DNA of 64,000 bases. It comes from Chlamydiota bacterium. Its GTDB lineage: Bacteria; Chlamydiota; Chlamydiia; Chlamydiales; RGXB01. The notes below the pieces were generated by a model that worked only from the letters and a program-made list of their open reading frames with translations, was not told where the DNA came from and searched no databases. The position numbers were made by a program, and so were the translations under genes. The stretch spans positions 1 to 64,000 of the forward strand of contig VGMF01000004.1 of NCBI GenBank assembly GCA_016866475.1, read 5' to 3'. Shown here in pieces: positions 24,008 through 32,606 of the stretch (the first letter of the stretch is position 1; each line of letters opens with the position of its first letter).

Positions 24008-25916
24008 CGTCGTATATCTCCTCAAAAATGCGAAAGCCTCGGGGGTAGACTCTACCTGAAGAACCCAGATGCAATTTATGGATGAAAAATTGTTTGTAAA
24101 CCTCTAGGGCCTGTTCACCCGAGGAAACTTGGATCAGGCAATTCGAAAGGTATTCACCGGAACGAAGAGTGCCCGATTTGTGGTTAAGAGTAAATCTTGA
24201 AGTGATTTTTTCCACCCAATAATCGACCTCCCCAAAAAGAAGGATAGGGGTCAACTCATAGCTCCCTACTTGCCGGCCTACCACCTCTAAAGAAAGTTCT
24301 AAATCGGTCCCGTACCCTCCGATAAAAAAGATTGGCAATTTTATCAGAAACTCCGCTTGCCTCTCGATCATCCGTTCAATCCTATAGGTCATTTTCCCAT
24401 CCAGATGCGGATTCATCGGCTCAAACGCAAAATTGCAGAGGTGTGCCAACGAGAGAATCTTCAGATCGTAGGCGACCTTGTTTGCAATCCCCATAACACC
24501 CGGTCCCCCTCCGGTTGAAACGGCGAGTGGCCGTGACGGATTGAGGAGAGGGTGGTCGATTTTAGTTTTAAGTTCCTCAAGTCCAAGTAAAATCTTACGA
24601 ATATCGGCTTCAATATCTTTGGATACAAAACTCGAGCCGTAGATGCCGATCGTCAATGCTTTGTGGTACTCGTCAATTCTGTTGGGGGGTAAAAAAATAC
24701 CGGTGTAATCTAAGACACGCTCGCAAAATTGCAATAACTTTTGAGTGGTGCGGTCGAACCAGAACACCTCAATACCGTGTGCGTTAAGGTCGAGCAGAAA
24801 AGAGCGGTCGGCATGTGAAAAGTACCCCGGTGTTTTTTTTGAGGGGTTCATAAAGTAGATCCGTTTGAGTTTTTTTCGCACCGATTTTTGGAAAAATTGG
24901 CCACGTAGGAAAAAGGACGGGAGGTAGGTGACAAATAGAACCCCTTCTGAAGTGATCTGGTTTTCGAGCAATGCCTCCAGAATAGGGGTTTCCGGCTGAT
25001 CTTGGATAAAGCGTTCTAAAAGTTCGTGATGGCGTGGATTGCGTATCACTGGCGGAAGCTCCACTTTGGAAGAGGGGACGCTAATCCATTTAGAGGATAA
25101 CGGCTCGGTGATTTGCTGCAACGAAGTGAGAAATAAAGCCGAACGATTTTCCTCTGTCGGTGTATAGGAGAAGATCTCTTTGATTGTTTCCGCCGACTTG
25201 AGATTTTGATAGAGTCCTCGATTTGAAAATAGGCTGATTTTCTGTCTAAATGCCGATTCTCTGTAAATTTCAAATTCTCTTGAATTTGTATGGTAAAGCA
25301 ACGGGACATGTGCGCTCTGCGGTCTAAGGCAGAAATCGGAAACTAAAAAAAGGGTTTCATGTTTTATGGGGTGGAATTTGAGTACGGAACCCGAAGGGTC
25401 GGGGATGAGAATTTTTTCAAGTTGAGCCTCAGGGAGGTCCGAAAGGGAGATGTTGATGGGGGGTATACGCAGATTTTCTTGCGGATGGTCCAAATAAAGC
25501 ACAAGCCCTTTTGATCCTTGCATTAGCTGGTTGCTGTTAAAATCGACTAAGCCCTCTTTTTTAAGCTCTTCCAGGTAGTTTTTTGAATGGACTCTAAAAC
25601 GGTCATCTTTTATAAAAATGCGTGCGATTTTACGCCCGATTCCGAGTGGAAATACAGATCTGATTTCGAGAATAACCTCCCCTTTTAGCGGATATTTCTC
25701 TACTGACAAAAGCTCAAATCGGGCACCTAAAAGTCTGCAGTTGATATTGGGGTCTAAAATGAAGTTTTCTACAGGATTGTGAAAACCTAAAAATGAGGGC
25801 TCAAGATTTTTGAATACAACCCGGTAGACCTCCTTTTCAGCCGATACGACCTCGCCGTAAGTAGAGAAAAAATGGGGGATGAAGCGGTTGCGTTCCATAC
25901 CCCCCACCGTTAGCAT
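24000..25916 (-). CDS. LOG-domain (Rossmann nucleotide-binding) protein, paralogue 1
   Basis: A 638-residue paralogue of the downstream gene. The C-terminal Rossmann domain shows GGGPGVMGIANKVAYDLK near residue 468 and IGGYGTDLELSLEVVGRQ near 531; the usual PGG is altered to IGG here and to EGG in the partner. Shared features outside the domain include a FLGFHNP/FLGFKLDP element near residue 35-40, and the segment LFVTYLPSFFLRGQFF (LFCRHFPTYFLKRLFL in the partner) before a conserved RIYFMNPS/RLYFQYAS stretch. ATG 25916 or ATG 25898 could start it. The adjoining gap 25917-26148 is A+T-rich with no further gene seen. Confidence 0.75.
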   Translation of the reverse strand: MLTVGGMERNRFIPHFFSTYGEVVSAEKEVYRVVFKNLEPSFLGFHNPVENFILDPNINCRLLGARFELLSVEKYPLKGEVILEIRSVFPLGIGRKIARIFIKDDRFRVHSKNYLEELKKEGLVDFNSNQLMQGSKGLVLYLDHPQENLRIPPINISLSDLPEAQLEKILIPDPSGSVLKFHPIKHETLFLVSDFCLRPQSAHVPLLYHTNSREFEIYRESAFRQKISLFSNRGLYQNLKSAETIKEIFSYTPTEENRSALFLTSLQQITEPLSSKWISVPSSKVELPPVIRNPRHHELLERFIQDQPETPILEALLENQITSEGVLFVTYLPSFFLRGQFFQKSVRKKLKRIYFMNPSKKTPGYFSHADRSFLLDLNAHGIEVFWFDRTTQKLLQFCERVLDYTGIFLPPNRIDEYHKALTIGIYGSSFVSKDIEADIRKILLGLEELKTKIDHPLLNPSRPLAVSTGGGPGVMGIANKVAYDLKILSLAHLCNFAFEPMNPHLDGKMTYRIERMIERQAEFLIKLPIFFIGGYGTDLELSLEVVGRQVGSYELTPILLFGEVDYWVEKITSRFTLNHKSGTLRSGEYLSNCLIQVSSGEQALEVYKQFFIHKLHLGSSGRVYPRGFRIFEEIYDDV

Positions 25917-26148
25917 ATTTTGATTTTTTTAGCAGTTTTCTTTGGGGGTCGATTTAAAAATACCCCCCTAAAGCTACATATGAAGAGGAAAATTAAAGAG
26001 CCGATTGGATTGCTTTTGGTACTTTAAAATGTGATTCTTGTTACAAACAAAATCTTTTTCAAAGAGGTAGTTAAAATAATTTTTTGTCAAACCTAAATCA
26101 CCTGCAAAAGGGCTTGATTTGTCAGTGATCTGCTATTATAGTTGATGG

Positions 26149-27243
26149 ATGCAAATTTTAATTGTGCGCCTAAGTTCGATCGGGGATATCATTCAAACTT
26201 ACAGAGCATTTTACCAAATAAGGTTCTGTTATCCTGAGGCCAAAATAGCATGGGCTGTCGAAAATTGCTTTAAAGGGACGGTGGAGGCGTTGCGTGGTCT
26301 TGATGAGGTGATTGCACTCCCTTTCAAAGAGGTTAAAAAAGGGATTTATAGACCGATTTGGGATGGATTGAAAAAACTGCGCAAACGCTCGTTTGATATT
26401 GTTTTTGATTTTCAGGGGAACTTGAAATCCTCCATCGTACTAGCATCCGTTTCGGCTAAAATTAAGGTGGGCTTTGATAGAAACGGTGTCGCTGAATGGC
26501 CCAATCTCTTTTTTACAAATCAGAAAGTTTCTGTCCCTAACACCCTTCCTACCTATGAGAAAAATTTATGTATCGTCGATCGTGTCACCCAGGGAAAAAG
26601 GGCAGCTTTTCTTCCGGTACGCTTTTATTTGACGAAAGAGGAGAGGGAATCTGTTGAAGTTTTCTTGGATACGATTCCAAAAAACCTGCTGATGTTCTGC
26701 CCTTTTAGCGCATGGGATCAAAAAACTTTGAGCATTCAGGATTGGATCAAATGGCTTGAGCTTGTGCGCAACGATTGGGCTTTTCATATTGTTCTCCCCT
26801 ATTTTTCTGCTAAAGAGGAGAAAGAAGCCGATGAGATCTGTAAAGCTTTCCGCCACGTGCATTCCTGGAAGATACCCTCCATGGCCGCCTGGCAGCACCT
26901 CATGAGATCTGTCAAAATGGTTGTAGCCGTCGATTCCGCCTCTCTCCACCTCGCTGGAGTGACCGACATTCCCACATTTAGCCTTTTTGGACCTACCCTT
27001 GAGACGGTCTACCGCCCAAGTGGAGAAAAACATAAGTCATTTCAAGGGTCTTGTCCCTTGGGAGTCATATTTGAACGCAAATGTAAAAGATTAAGAACTT
27101 GTGTGGCACCTTGTCTCAAGGAAATAGACATCAAAGCATTGCACCGCTCTTTTACAAACCATATTCTTGATGTCTTAGGTAAGAGGGAGGGAGAGTTTCC
27201 CCCTTTTTTTAGAGATAAAAATATTGAACCTATTCTTATATAG
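26149..27243 (+). CDS. Glycosyltransferase family 9 (heptosyltransferase-like)
   Basis: A 364-residue cytoplasmic or membrane-associated transferase. The opening MQILIVRLSSIGDIIQTYRA is the hallmark of ADP-heptose:LPS heptosyltransferases (WaaC/WaaF type), and the C-terminal AVDSASLHLAGVTDIPTFSLFG segment is the nucleotide-sugar binding region of the GT9 fold. The expected role is adding heptose or a related sugar to the lipopolysaccharide inner core. Classical Chlamydiaceae lipopolysaccharide contains only Kdo, so this suggests a fuller core in this organism. The C-terminal 60 residues (Cys- and Arg-rich) are less typical. Followed by the peroxiredoxin gene 40 bases later. Confidence 0.82.
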   Translation: MQILIVRLSSIGDIIQTYRAFYQIRFCYPEAKIAWAVENCFKGTVEALRGLDEVIALPFKEVKKGIYRPIWDGLKKLRKRSFDIVFDFQGNLKSSIVLASVSAKIKVGFDRNGVAEWPNLFFTNQKVSVPNTLPTYEKNLCIVDRVTQGKRAAFLPVRFYLTKEERESVEVFLDTIPKNLLMFCPFSAWDQKTLSIQDWIKWLELVRNDWAFHIVLPYFSAKEEKEADEICKAFRHVHSWKIPSMAAWQHLMRSVKMVVAVDSASLHLAGVTDIPTFSLFGPTLETVYRPSGEKHKSFQGSCPLGVIFERKCKRLRTCVAPCLKEIDIKALHRSFTNHILDVLGKREGEFPPFFRDKNIEPILI

Positions 27244-27283
27244 AGGGTATATACATTTTTAAAGGATTTGGAAAAGGAACCCA

Positions 27284-27751
27284 ATGCAAAAAGCTCATGA
27301 GCCCATCCACTACAGCGGCATAGATCAGAACAGAAAACCGATCAACCTTGAGGATTACAGAGGGCGATGGGTGGCTTTATTTTTTTATCCTAAAGATCAA
27401 ACTCCGGGTTGTACCAAGCAGGCCTGTAATCTAAGAGAAAATTATGAAGATTTGCAGAGGGTAGGGATCGATGTGATCGGGGTGAGTTTGGATACCCCCG
27501 AAAGTCATAAAGAATTTGAGGAGAAGTACAACCTCCCTTTTCGGATGATTTCTGACCACGACCGGAGGCTTTCAACCTCTTTGGGTGTGTTTAAATGGCA
27601 CTTTGGATTCCATTTTTTTCCCTATAAATGGATCAAAAGAACAACAGTTTTAATTGATCCGAATGGAGTAGAGGTGGGAAGAATTGAACATGTGGATGTC
27701 AATAACCATTCTCGTCAGATTTTGGAATTTTTAAAACCCTACATAGCTTAA
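27284..27751 (+). CDS. bcp: Peroxiredoxin, BCP/PrxQ type
   Basis: A 155-residue thiol peroxidase that reduces hydrogen peroxide and organic peroxides in the cytoplasm. The peroxidatic cysteine is Cys43 in PKDQTPGCTKQACNLR and the resolving cysteine is Cys48, the CX4C pattern of the BCP subgroup. A conserved TxxC-flanking region and the late RTTVLIDPNG strand complete the thioredoxin fold. Full length. It follows the GT9 gene closely on the same strand and precedes the MYG1 gene by 80 bases. Confidence 0.93.
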   Translation: MQKAHEPIHYSGIDQNRKPINLEDYRGRWVALFFYPKDQTPGCTKQACNLRENYEDLQRVGIDVIGVSLDTPESHKEFEEKYNLPFRMISDHDRRLSTSLGVFKWHFGFHFFPYKWIKRTTVLIDPNGVEVGRIEHVDVNNHSRQILEFLKPYIA

Positions 27752-27831
27752 GCTGAAACCTTGCCTTATGGCGGTCTAAAAGGTATACTCTAAGCTTTTA
27801 AAAGCAAGAAGACTTTTTTAAGGATTGTTCC

Positions 27832-28704
27832 ATGTCCTCCGACAAACAAATAGGTGCAGTTGTTCATGACGGCCCTTTTCATGCTGATGAAATCATCGCA
27901 TGTGCTCAACTCATTTATGCTGGTTTGATAGAAAAAAAAGAGATCCACCGTTCCCGTGATCCCGATGTGATAGAAAAGTACCAATATGTGATCGATGTGG
28001 GTGCTGTCTATGACGAGAGCCGGTTTTTATTTGACCACCATCAAAGCTCCTACTCGGGACTCCTAAGCTCTGCCGGCATGGTTGCTCAGTTTCTTCATAA
28101 TACGGGGATTTACGACAGAGCCCTTTTCCACCATCTGAAAGATGAATTGATTGATCATGTCGATGATTTTGATAATGGGAGGGTAAGCCGGGAGATCCTC
28201 AATACCCCGACATTCTCCCACGTGGTAGAAAATTTTGTCCCGATCCGCGAAGGGGGCTCGAAAGAGGAGATGAACAGCGCTTTTTTTAAAGCACTGGACT
28301 TCGCTTTAGGACACTTTGAGCGGTTGGTCGAGCGTTATAAATATAGACAGCGTTGCAAGGATTTGGTCGAAAAAGTTATGGAAACCTCCGGCGAGGTTCT
28401 TGTTTTTGATGAGATGGTCCCCTGGTTGGAAAATTTTTTCGAGCTCGGGGGTGAAAAACATCCTGCAAAATATGTGGTTATGCCTGTCCCGAACGGTTGG
28501 AAATTGCGTGTCATTCCCAAAAATTACGAGGAGAGGATGGGGGCAAGGAGAGATCTTCCAAAAGAGTGGGGTGGACTTAGTGATCAGGAGTTTGAACTGA
28601 AATGTGGCATTAAGGGGGGTAAGTTTTGCCATAAAGGGCTCTTTATTGCCATTTTTTCTACAAAAGAGGGGGCGATTGAGGCTGCGAAGAAAAGCCTCTT
28701 ATAA
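27832..28704 (+). CDS. MYG1-family (UPF0160) phosphoesterase-like protein
   Basis: A 290-residue protein of the MYG1 family, related to DHH phosphoesterases and reported as an exonuclease in eukaryotes. Signatures are HDGPFHADEIIACA at the N-terminus and DVGAVYDESRFLFDHHQSS with the metal-binding DHH. The C-terminal segment GGLSDQEFELKCGIKGGKF is also typical. In C. trachomatis a predicted metal-dependent hydrolase sits next to the HIT gene, as here. Full length and intact. Confidence 0.88.
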   Translation: MSSDKQIGAVVHDGPFHADEIIACAQLIYAGLIEKKEIHRSRDPDVIEKYQYVIDVGAVYDESRFLFDHHQSSYSGLLSSAGMVAQFLHNTGIYDRALFHHLKDELIDHVDDFDNGRVSREILNTPTFSHVVENFVPIREGGSKEEMNSAFFKALDFALGHFERLVERYKYRQRCKDLVEKVMETSGEVLVFDEMVPWLENFFELGGEKHPAKYVVMPVPNGWKLRVIPKNYEERMGARRDLPKEWGGLSDQEFELKCGIKGGKFCHKGLFIAIFSTKEGAIEAAKKSLL

Positions 28705-28733
28705 TCTTAGACAATAAAATTGAGACAACCCAC

Positions 28734-29069
28734 ATGAAGACACTGTTTAGTAAAATTATCGATCGTGAGCTAAATGCTAATATAATTTACGAAGACGAAT
28801 CGGTGATTGTTATTAAAGACATCCATCCAAAAGCTCCGATACACTGGCTGATCATACCAAAAATCCCCATTCCAACATTTCAGGATTTACAAAAAGAGCA
28901 TTTCGGGTATTTGTTAGCTATGACCGAAGTGATTCAAAAACTTGCAAAAGAGCACTCTTTGGAAAAAGGGTACAGGCTTGTGGTGAATAACGGCCCCGAT
29001 GCGGGGCAATCGGTATTTCATTTACACATACATTTATTGGCTCAACGTGCACATAATCACGATTTTTAG
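28734..29069 (+). CDS. HIT-family (histidine triad) nucleotide-binding protein
   Basis: A 111-residue HinT-type protein that hydrolyses adenosine 5'-monophosphoramidate and related nucleotides. The triad HxHxHxx is HLHIHLL at residues 96-102 near the C-terminus, preceded by VVNNGPDAGQSVFHLH. Full length. It lies 30 bases after the MYG1 gene, and the downstream HEAT-repeat gene starts inside it. Confidence 0.94.
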   Translation: MKTLFSKIIDRELNANIIYEDESVIVIKDIHPKAPIHWLIIPKIPIPTFQDLQKEHFGYLLAMTEVIQKLAKEHSLEKGYRLVVNNGPDAGQSVFHLHIHLLAQRAHNHDF

Positions 29070-30747
29070 CAGCTTTCTTTTAGTTGCCCCTATTTTGGGA
29101 GGTTTGAACGAGATTCACTCCTCTATTCTTATTCAGGACAATGAGGGGGCCCTAAGACATTCCAAGACCTATTTTTTAGAGGATCCGGACCAGATCCATC
29201 GCAAATTTCTCTACGCTCAGACCCTTGCCCATCTTTTGAAGACCCAGGAAGCGATCAATTTGGTAAAAACGGAGGATTTGCTCCCCGGTAACGCTTTTGA
29301 GCTCATCGAGTCTTTGGCTTGGTCTGTTTTGAAGAAACATGCCCAAGGGGGGGAGGCGAGCGAAGCGATGTCAGTTTTGGGGGCTGCGATGACCCGGGAC
29401 GTCAGGGGGATGAAAATTTTGATGGAGAAGATCCGCTCACCGAATGCGCGTGTACGGGGTTTTGCACTCAAACTAGCGGCCTTTTATCCGGATCCCCCAT
29501 TGAAAAAAATGATAGCCAAAGTGATAGGTTCCGAGACAAACTATCATGTGCGCATCGAGGCGATGCGGGCGGCGGGTCACCAGTCGAATAAAGAGGCGAT
29601 CGATCCTTTAAAAAAGGTGATGGAGCACCCGTTGACAACATCAGAGGAACGGCTTGTAGCGATTGGGAGCCTTGCTTCCATTTTGGAAGGTATCGATTCG
29701 ATCCAAATGCAGTACCTGATCAAAAGTGAGAGAGCCCAATATAGGCAGCTTGCATTGGAAGCCATCATTCGCGAGAGTAAAAAAGATCAAATAGACCTTG
29801 TGATGCACCACCTCAACGATCCATCCCTGGATGTACGATCGAAGGCTTTCGAGGCTCTGGCGCTCCTTTCCGACCACCGAGATAGCATTCGTAATGCCGC
29901 CCCTTTAATTGAAAAAAGTTGCGAAAATGTCTCCTTGCCTTTGAAGATGATGGGGCATTGGACCCTCTCTCTTATTGAAACTGCCTCTTCAATTGAGTTT
30001 TTGATCGCCCACTTGCACCATGAATCCCCGGGGGTGCGCAACCTTGCGGGTTCCTTCATCGCCAAATCAAAACCTGCCCTGACCGCTTTGCTCAAAGACG
30101 ATAAGAAGATCATGGATCCTTTTGCCAGGATCAATATAGCACTAGGATATTTGCGTCATAAAATCGGTATCGATTTCGTAAAAGATGCATTCAAAGAGTT
30201 TTTGCATAATGAGACAGGGCTCGTCATGTTCGCCCAGGAGGACGCGATGTTTCCGGCCGTTGTACCGTCGGCTGTTCCCCATCAACCCATGCTCCCTAAT
30301 TACCCTCTGATCGTGGATCAACTGACAAGGCTATCCTTGATAGGCTCCTATGCACTTGTGGATTTAGAAGGTGCTAAAGAGTCCCTCCAGCGCCTTTTTG
30401 AAAAAAAACTGGTGCCGGTTAGCAAGATGGCGCTTATATTCTTGTTCAGAGAATCGGATACGGATGTTGTTGAGGTGGCTAAAGAGCTCATGGATTCGGG
30501 AGATCGGCGCAATCGACTGCAGACCCTTTTGGTTCTGGCTTTTTTTGGAAAAGAAACGGCAATCACTGAAGAGTTGATTGCCCTCTATCCGAATGCAAGT
30601 TTTGAAGAAAAGATCCAGATAGTCGAATCCCTAGGCTACTTGGGGGGGGATGCAACCGTTCGTTTTCTTTTGAAAAAATTGGGAGAACCCTCTAGGCTGA
30701 TACAGATAGCTGCGGCTTCTTCACTCATCCAATCGCTCTATCATTAG
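29047..30747 (+). CDS. Exported HEAT-repeat protein
   Basis: About 566 residues made of HEAT-type helical repeats (for example MRAAGHQSNKEAIDPLKKVM, KAFEALALLSDHRDSI and ESLGYLGGDATVRFLLKKL). The frame is open from ATG 28999, but starting at GTG 29047 gives a convincing signal peptide, HIITIFSSFLLVAPILGG, so the protein is probably exported and the true start lies inside the HIT gene (23-base overlap). HEAT repeats act as protein-binding scaffolds. A chlamydial gene of the same length and position (next to HIT in C. trachomatis, from memory) suggests a conserved but uncharacterised function. Confidence 0.82.
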   Translation: MHIITIFSSFLLVAPILGGLNEIHSSILIQDNEGALRHSKTYFLEDPDQIHRKFLYAQTLAHLLKTQEAINLVKTEDLLPGNAFELIESLAWSVLKKHAQGGEASEAMSVLGAAMTRDVRGMKILMEKIRSPNARVRGFALKLAAFYPDPPLKKMIAKVIGSETNYHVRIEAMRAAGHQSNKEAIDPLKKVMEHPLTTSEERLVAIGSLASILEGIDSIQMQYLIKSERAQYRQLALEAIIRESKKDQIDLVMHHLNDPSLDVRSKAFEALALLSDHRDSIRNAAPLIEKSCENVSLPLKMMGHWTLSLIETASSIEFLIAHLHHESPGVRNLAGSFIAKSKPALTALLKDDKKIMDPFARINIALGYLRHKIGIDFVKDAFKEFLHNETGLVMFAQEDAMFPAVVPSAVPHQPMLPNYPLIVDQLTRLSLIGSYALVDLEGAKESLQRLFEKKLVPVSKMALIFLFRESDTDVVEVAKELMDSGDRRNRLQTLLVLAFFGKETAITEELIALYPNASFEEKIQIVESLGYLGGDATVRFLLKKLGEPSRLIQIAAASSLIQSLYH

Positions 30748-30771
30748 TTAAAGTTTATAAGAGTACTTGAA

Positions 30772-31848
30772 GTGCGATCCTGCTATTTATTGGTGGACAG
30801 AAAGAACACACACCCCGGTTTGGAGCAGCTGTTCAAAAAGCTAAAAACAGGTTCAAGGTGGTGCTACATTCTTGTTGAGCCGAATAGAAAACCGAAGGCT
30901 TTTGTGTATAAGATCGAGGAGGAAAACTACCTAGCGTCTCATGAACTTGATGTAGAATCGTTCAAAACGAAAAAGGACCTTATGGGGGCCCTTGTGCACT
31001 ATGTCGCGAATGCTGAAGTTTTCGTAGACTACGATATAGTCCCTTTTAAAATTGTGTCGGAATTAGAGGCTTTGGGGGTAAAAACCCAATCCGCAGAGTC
31101 CTACAGGCAGAAAATCTTTTGCCCCGATCCTTCCATGGTGGAAACGCATATAGAGGCAAACCTCCGTTTGGAAAAGATCATACGCCGTTTTATCGATTGG
31201 TTTGGGACCCAAAAAGAACAGTCCGAGTCTGCTATAGTAGATTGGCTGATGCAGCAAATGGAAAAAGAGGGTCTTGAAACGGTGCATCACCCTATTGTGG
31301 CATTTAAAGAAAATAGCGCGCTACCCCATTACTGCCACACCGGAAAAGGGGCGCCTATTGATACGAGCGGTCCTCTCCTTATCGATCTATGGGGAAGGCT
31401 TAAAACACCACATGCAGTCTTTGCAGATAGAACCTTTATGTTCATGGTTGGCAGGGAACCAAACAGAGAGGAAGTGGATGTTTTACAGGCGGTTTTAGAG
31501 GCTCAAAAACGGGCGTTCGGTGCAATCCAAAAGGGGATAGAGGGGCAAGATGTGGATAGAGCTGCCAGGGCAGTTTTGATCGAAAGGGGGTACTTGGATC
31601 ACATTTATCATCGAGTCGGGCACTCTATTGACCGTTCTTTACATGGGATGTCGATGCATTTTGATAGTGTTGAAGAGCCCGATTCCAGAGCCCCTGTCCC
31701 AAACTTGGTACTTAGTCTGGAGCCCGCCGTTTATCTGGAGGGAAAGTTTGGTGTGCGCTTGGAGTCCAATCTTGTAGTAGAGGAATCCTTTAATCCCAAG
31801 TGGACGAATCCTAGGCAAACGGATTGGATTTTACTTCCTCTTGCGTAG
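30772..31848 (+). CDS. M24-family aminopeptidase (Xaa-Pro type)
   Basis: A 358-residue metallopeptidase with the pita-bread fold. The five metal ligands are visible: Asp in LLIDLWGRL, Asp in FADRTFMF, His in RVGHSID, Glu in LSLEPAVY and Glu in VRLESNLVV. This is the pattern of Xaa-Pro aminopeptidase/prolidase. The start GTG 30772 gives a short N-terminal domain typical of the family. It lies 25 bases downstream of the HEAT-repeat gene on the same strand. Its last 38 bases overlap the 3' end of the convergent hydrolase-like gene. Confidence 0.88.
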   Translation: MRSCYLLVDRKNTHPGLEQLFKKLKTGSRWCYILVEPNRKPKAFVYKIEEENYLASHELDVESFKTKKDLMGALVHYVANAEVFVDYDIVPFKIVSELEALGVKTQSAESYRQKIFCPDPSMVETHIEANLRLEKIIRRFIDWFGTQKEQSESAIVDWLMQQMEKEGLETVHHPIVAFKENSALPHYCHTGKGAPIDTSGPLLIDLWGRLKTPHAVFADRTFMFMVGREPNREEVDVLQAVLEAQKRAFGAIQKGIEGQDVDRAARAVLIERGYLDHIYHRVGHSIDRSLHGMSMHFDSVEEPDSRAPVPNLVLSLEPAVYLEGKFGVRLESNLVVEESFNPKWTNPRQTDWILLPLA

Positions 31849-32515
31849 ATTGCTTTTCTATTTTTTTCTTCAGGATCTTATTGTAACGCCCTTCTCTGAT
31901 CGTATGTTCACTCATGATGTCAAAAGAATTGGGCCAATAAAATTTTGTAGCTAGATAAGACATTTTGGCTGAGTCTTTTTTATACAGAAGCTTTTGAGCT
32001 AAAACATTAAAAAAACCTATGAAGGAGTAAAAAATCATCTTTGGGGACTGGATAAAGCAAAGTGTGTCAAAAAGGGAGACGTGGTGTGTGATTTTATGGA
32101 GCCCGAATCTATTTGTGTAGAAGCTACTTGATCCGAGGGTGTGCACTGTGATTCTTTTTGCAAGCTTTTGCAAATCTTGTGGGGGGAGGATGTCGAGCGC
32201 CTTTTCGATGATAAGCCCCCCTTCCGAATGGCCAACAAGCAGGATCTGATTTTGTGTCCCGGCTAAAACACTCAACCTTTTGGCAAGCAAGTCTGCCGAT
32301 TTGGTTCTCATACCCCTTTTCATGGAGGCGATTCTACACAAATCCTTTTTAGTCCCCTCGGTGGGATTTACCAGGTGCTCCAGGTGGTGGGAAACTGAAC
32401 GAAATGGACGGGTGACGTCGCTGGTATACTCGGGCGTATTGCTGATTCCGTTGACATAGATCGTGTGGTTTTGGTGGGAAAAATTTTTGTGTATGGTTTG
32501 GATAAAAGGGTGCAT
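31811..32515 (-). CDS. GHSEGG alpha/beta-hydrolase-like protein
   Basis: A 234-residue protein with a nucleophile-elbow motif LLVGHSEGGLI (Ser97). The preceding segment IYVNGISNTPEY and the later VSLFDTLCFI (possible Asp) and a C-terminal HTIREGRY with a His would complete a lipase/esterase-type triad. A hydrophobic stretch at residues 150-185 may associate with membrane. It forms a tandem pair with the following paralogue, and resembles chlamydia-specific hydrolase-like families such as DUF687, which I could not verify. Overlaps the M24 gene 3' end by 38 bases. No strong ribosome binding site at ATG 32515. Confidence 0.7.
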   Translation of the reverse strand: MHPFIQTIHKNFSHQNHTIYVNGISNTPEYTSDVTRPFRSVSHHLEHLVNPTEGTKKDLCRIASMKRGMRTKSADLLAKRLSVLAGTQNQILLVGHSEGGLIIEKALDILPPQDLQKLAKRITVHTLGSSSFYTNRFGLHKITHHVSLFDTLCFIQSPKMIFYSFIGFFNVLAQKLLYKKDSAKMSYLATKFYWPNSFDIMSEHTIREGRYNKILKKKIEKQSTQEEVKSNPFA

Positions 32516-32606
32516 GGATTGGTCACGTTGTAAAGGATTTAGTTCTGGTAGTATAAATAGGTAAAAACCATTTTTTCAATCATTTGGAAAGGAGCCTTGC
32601 CGAAAC

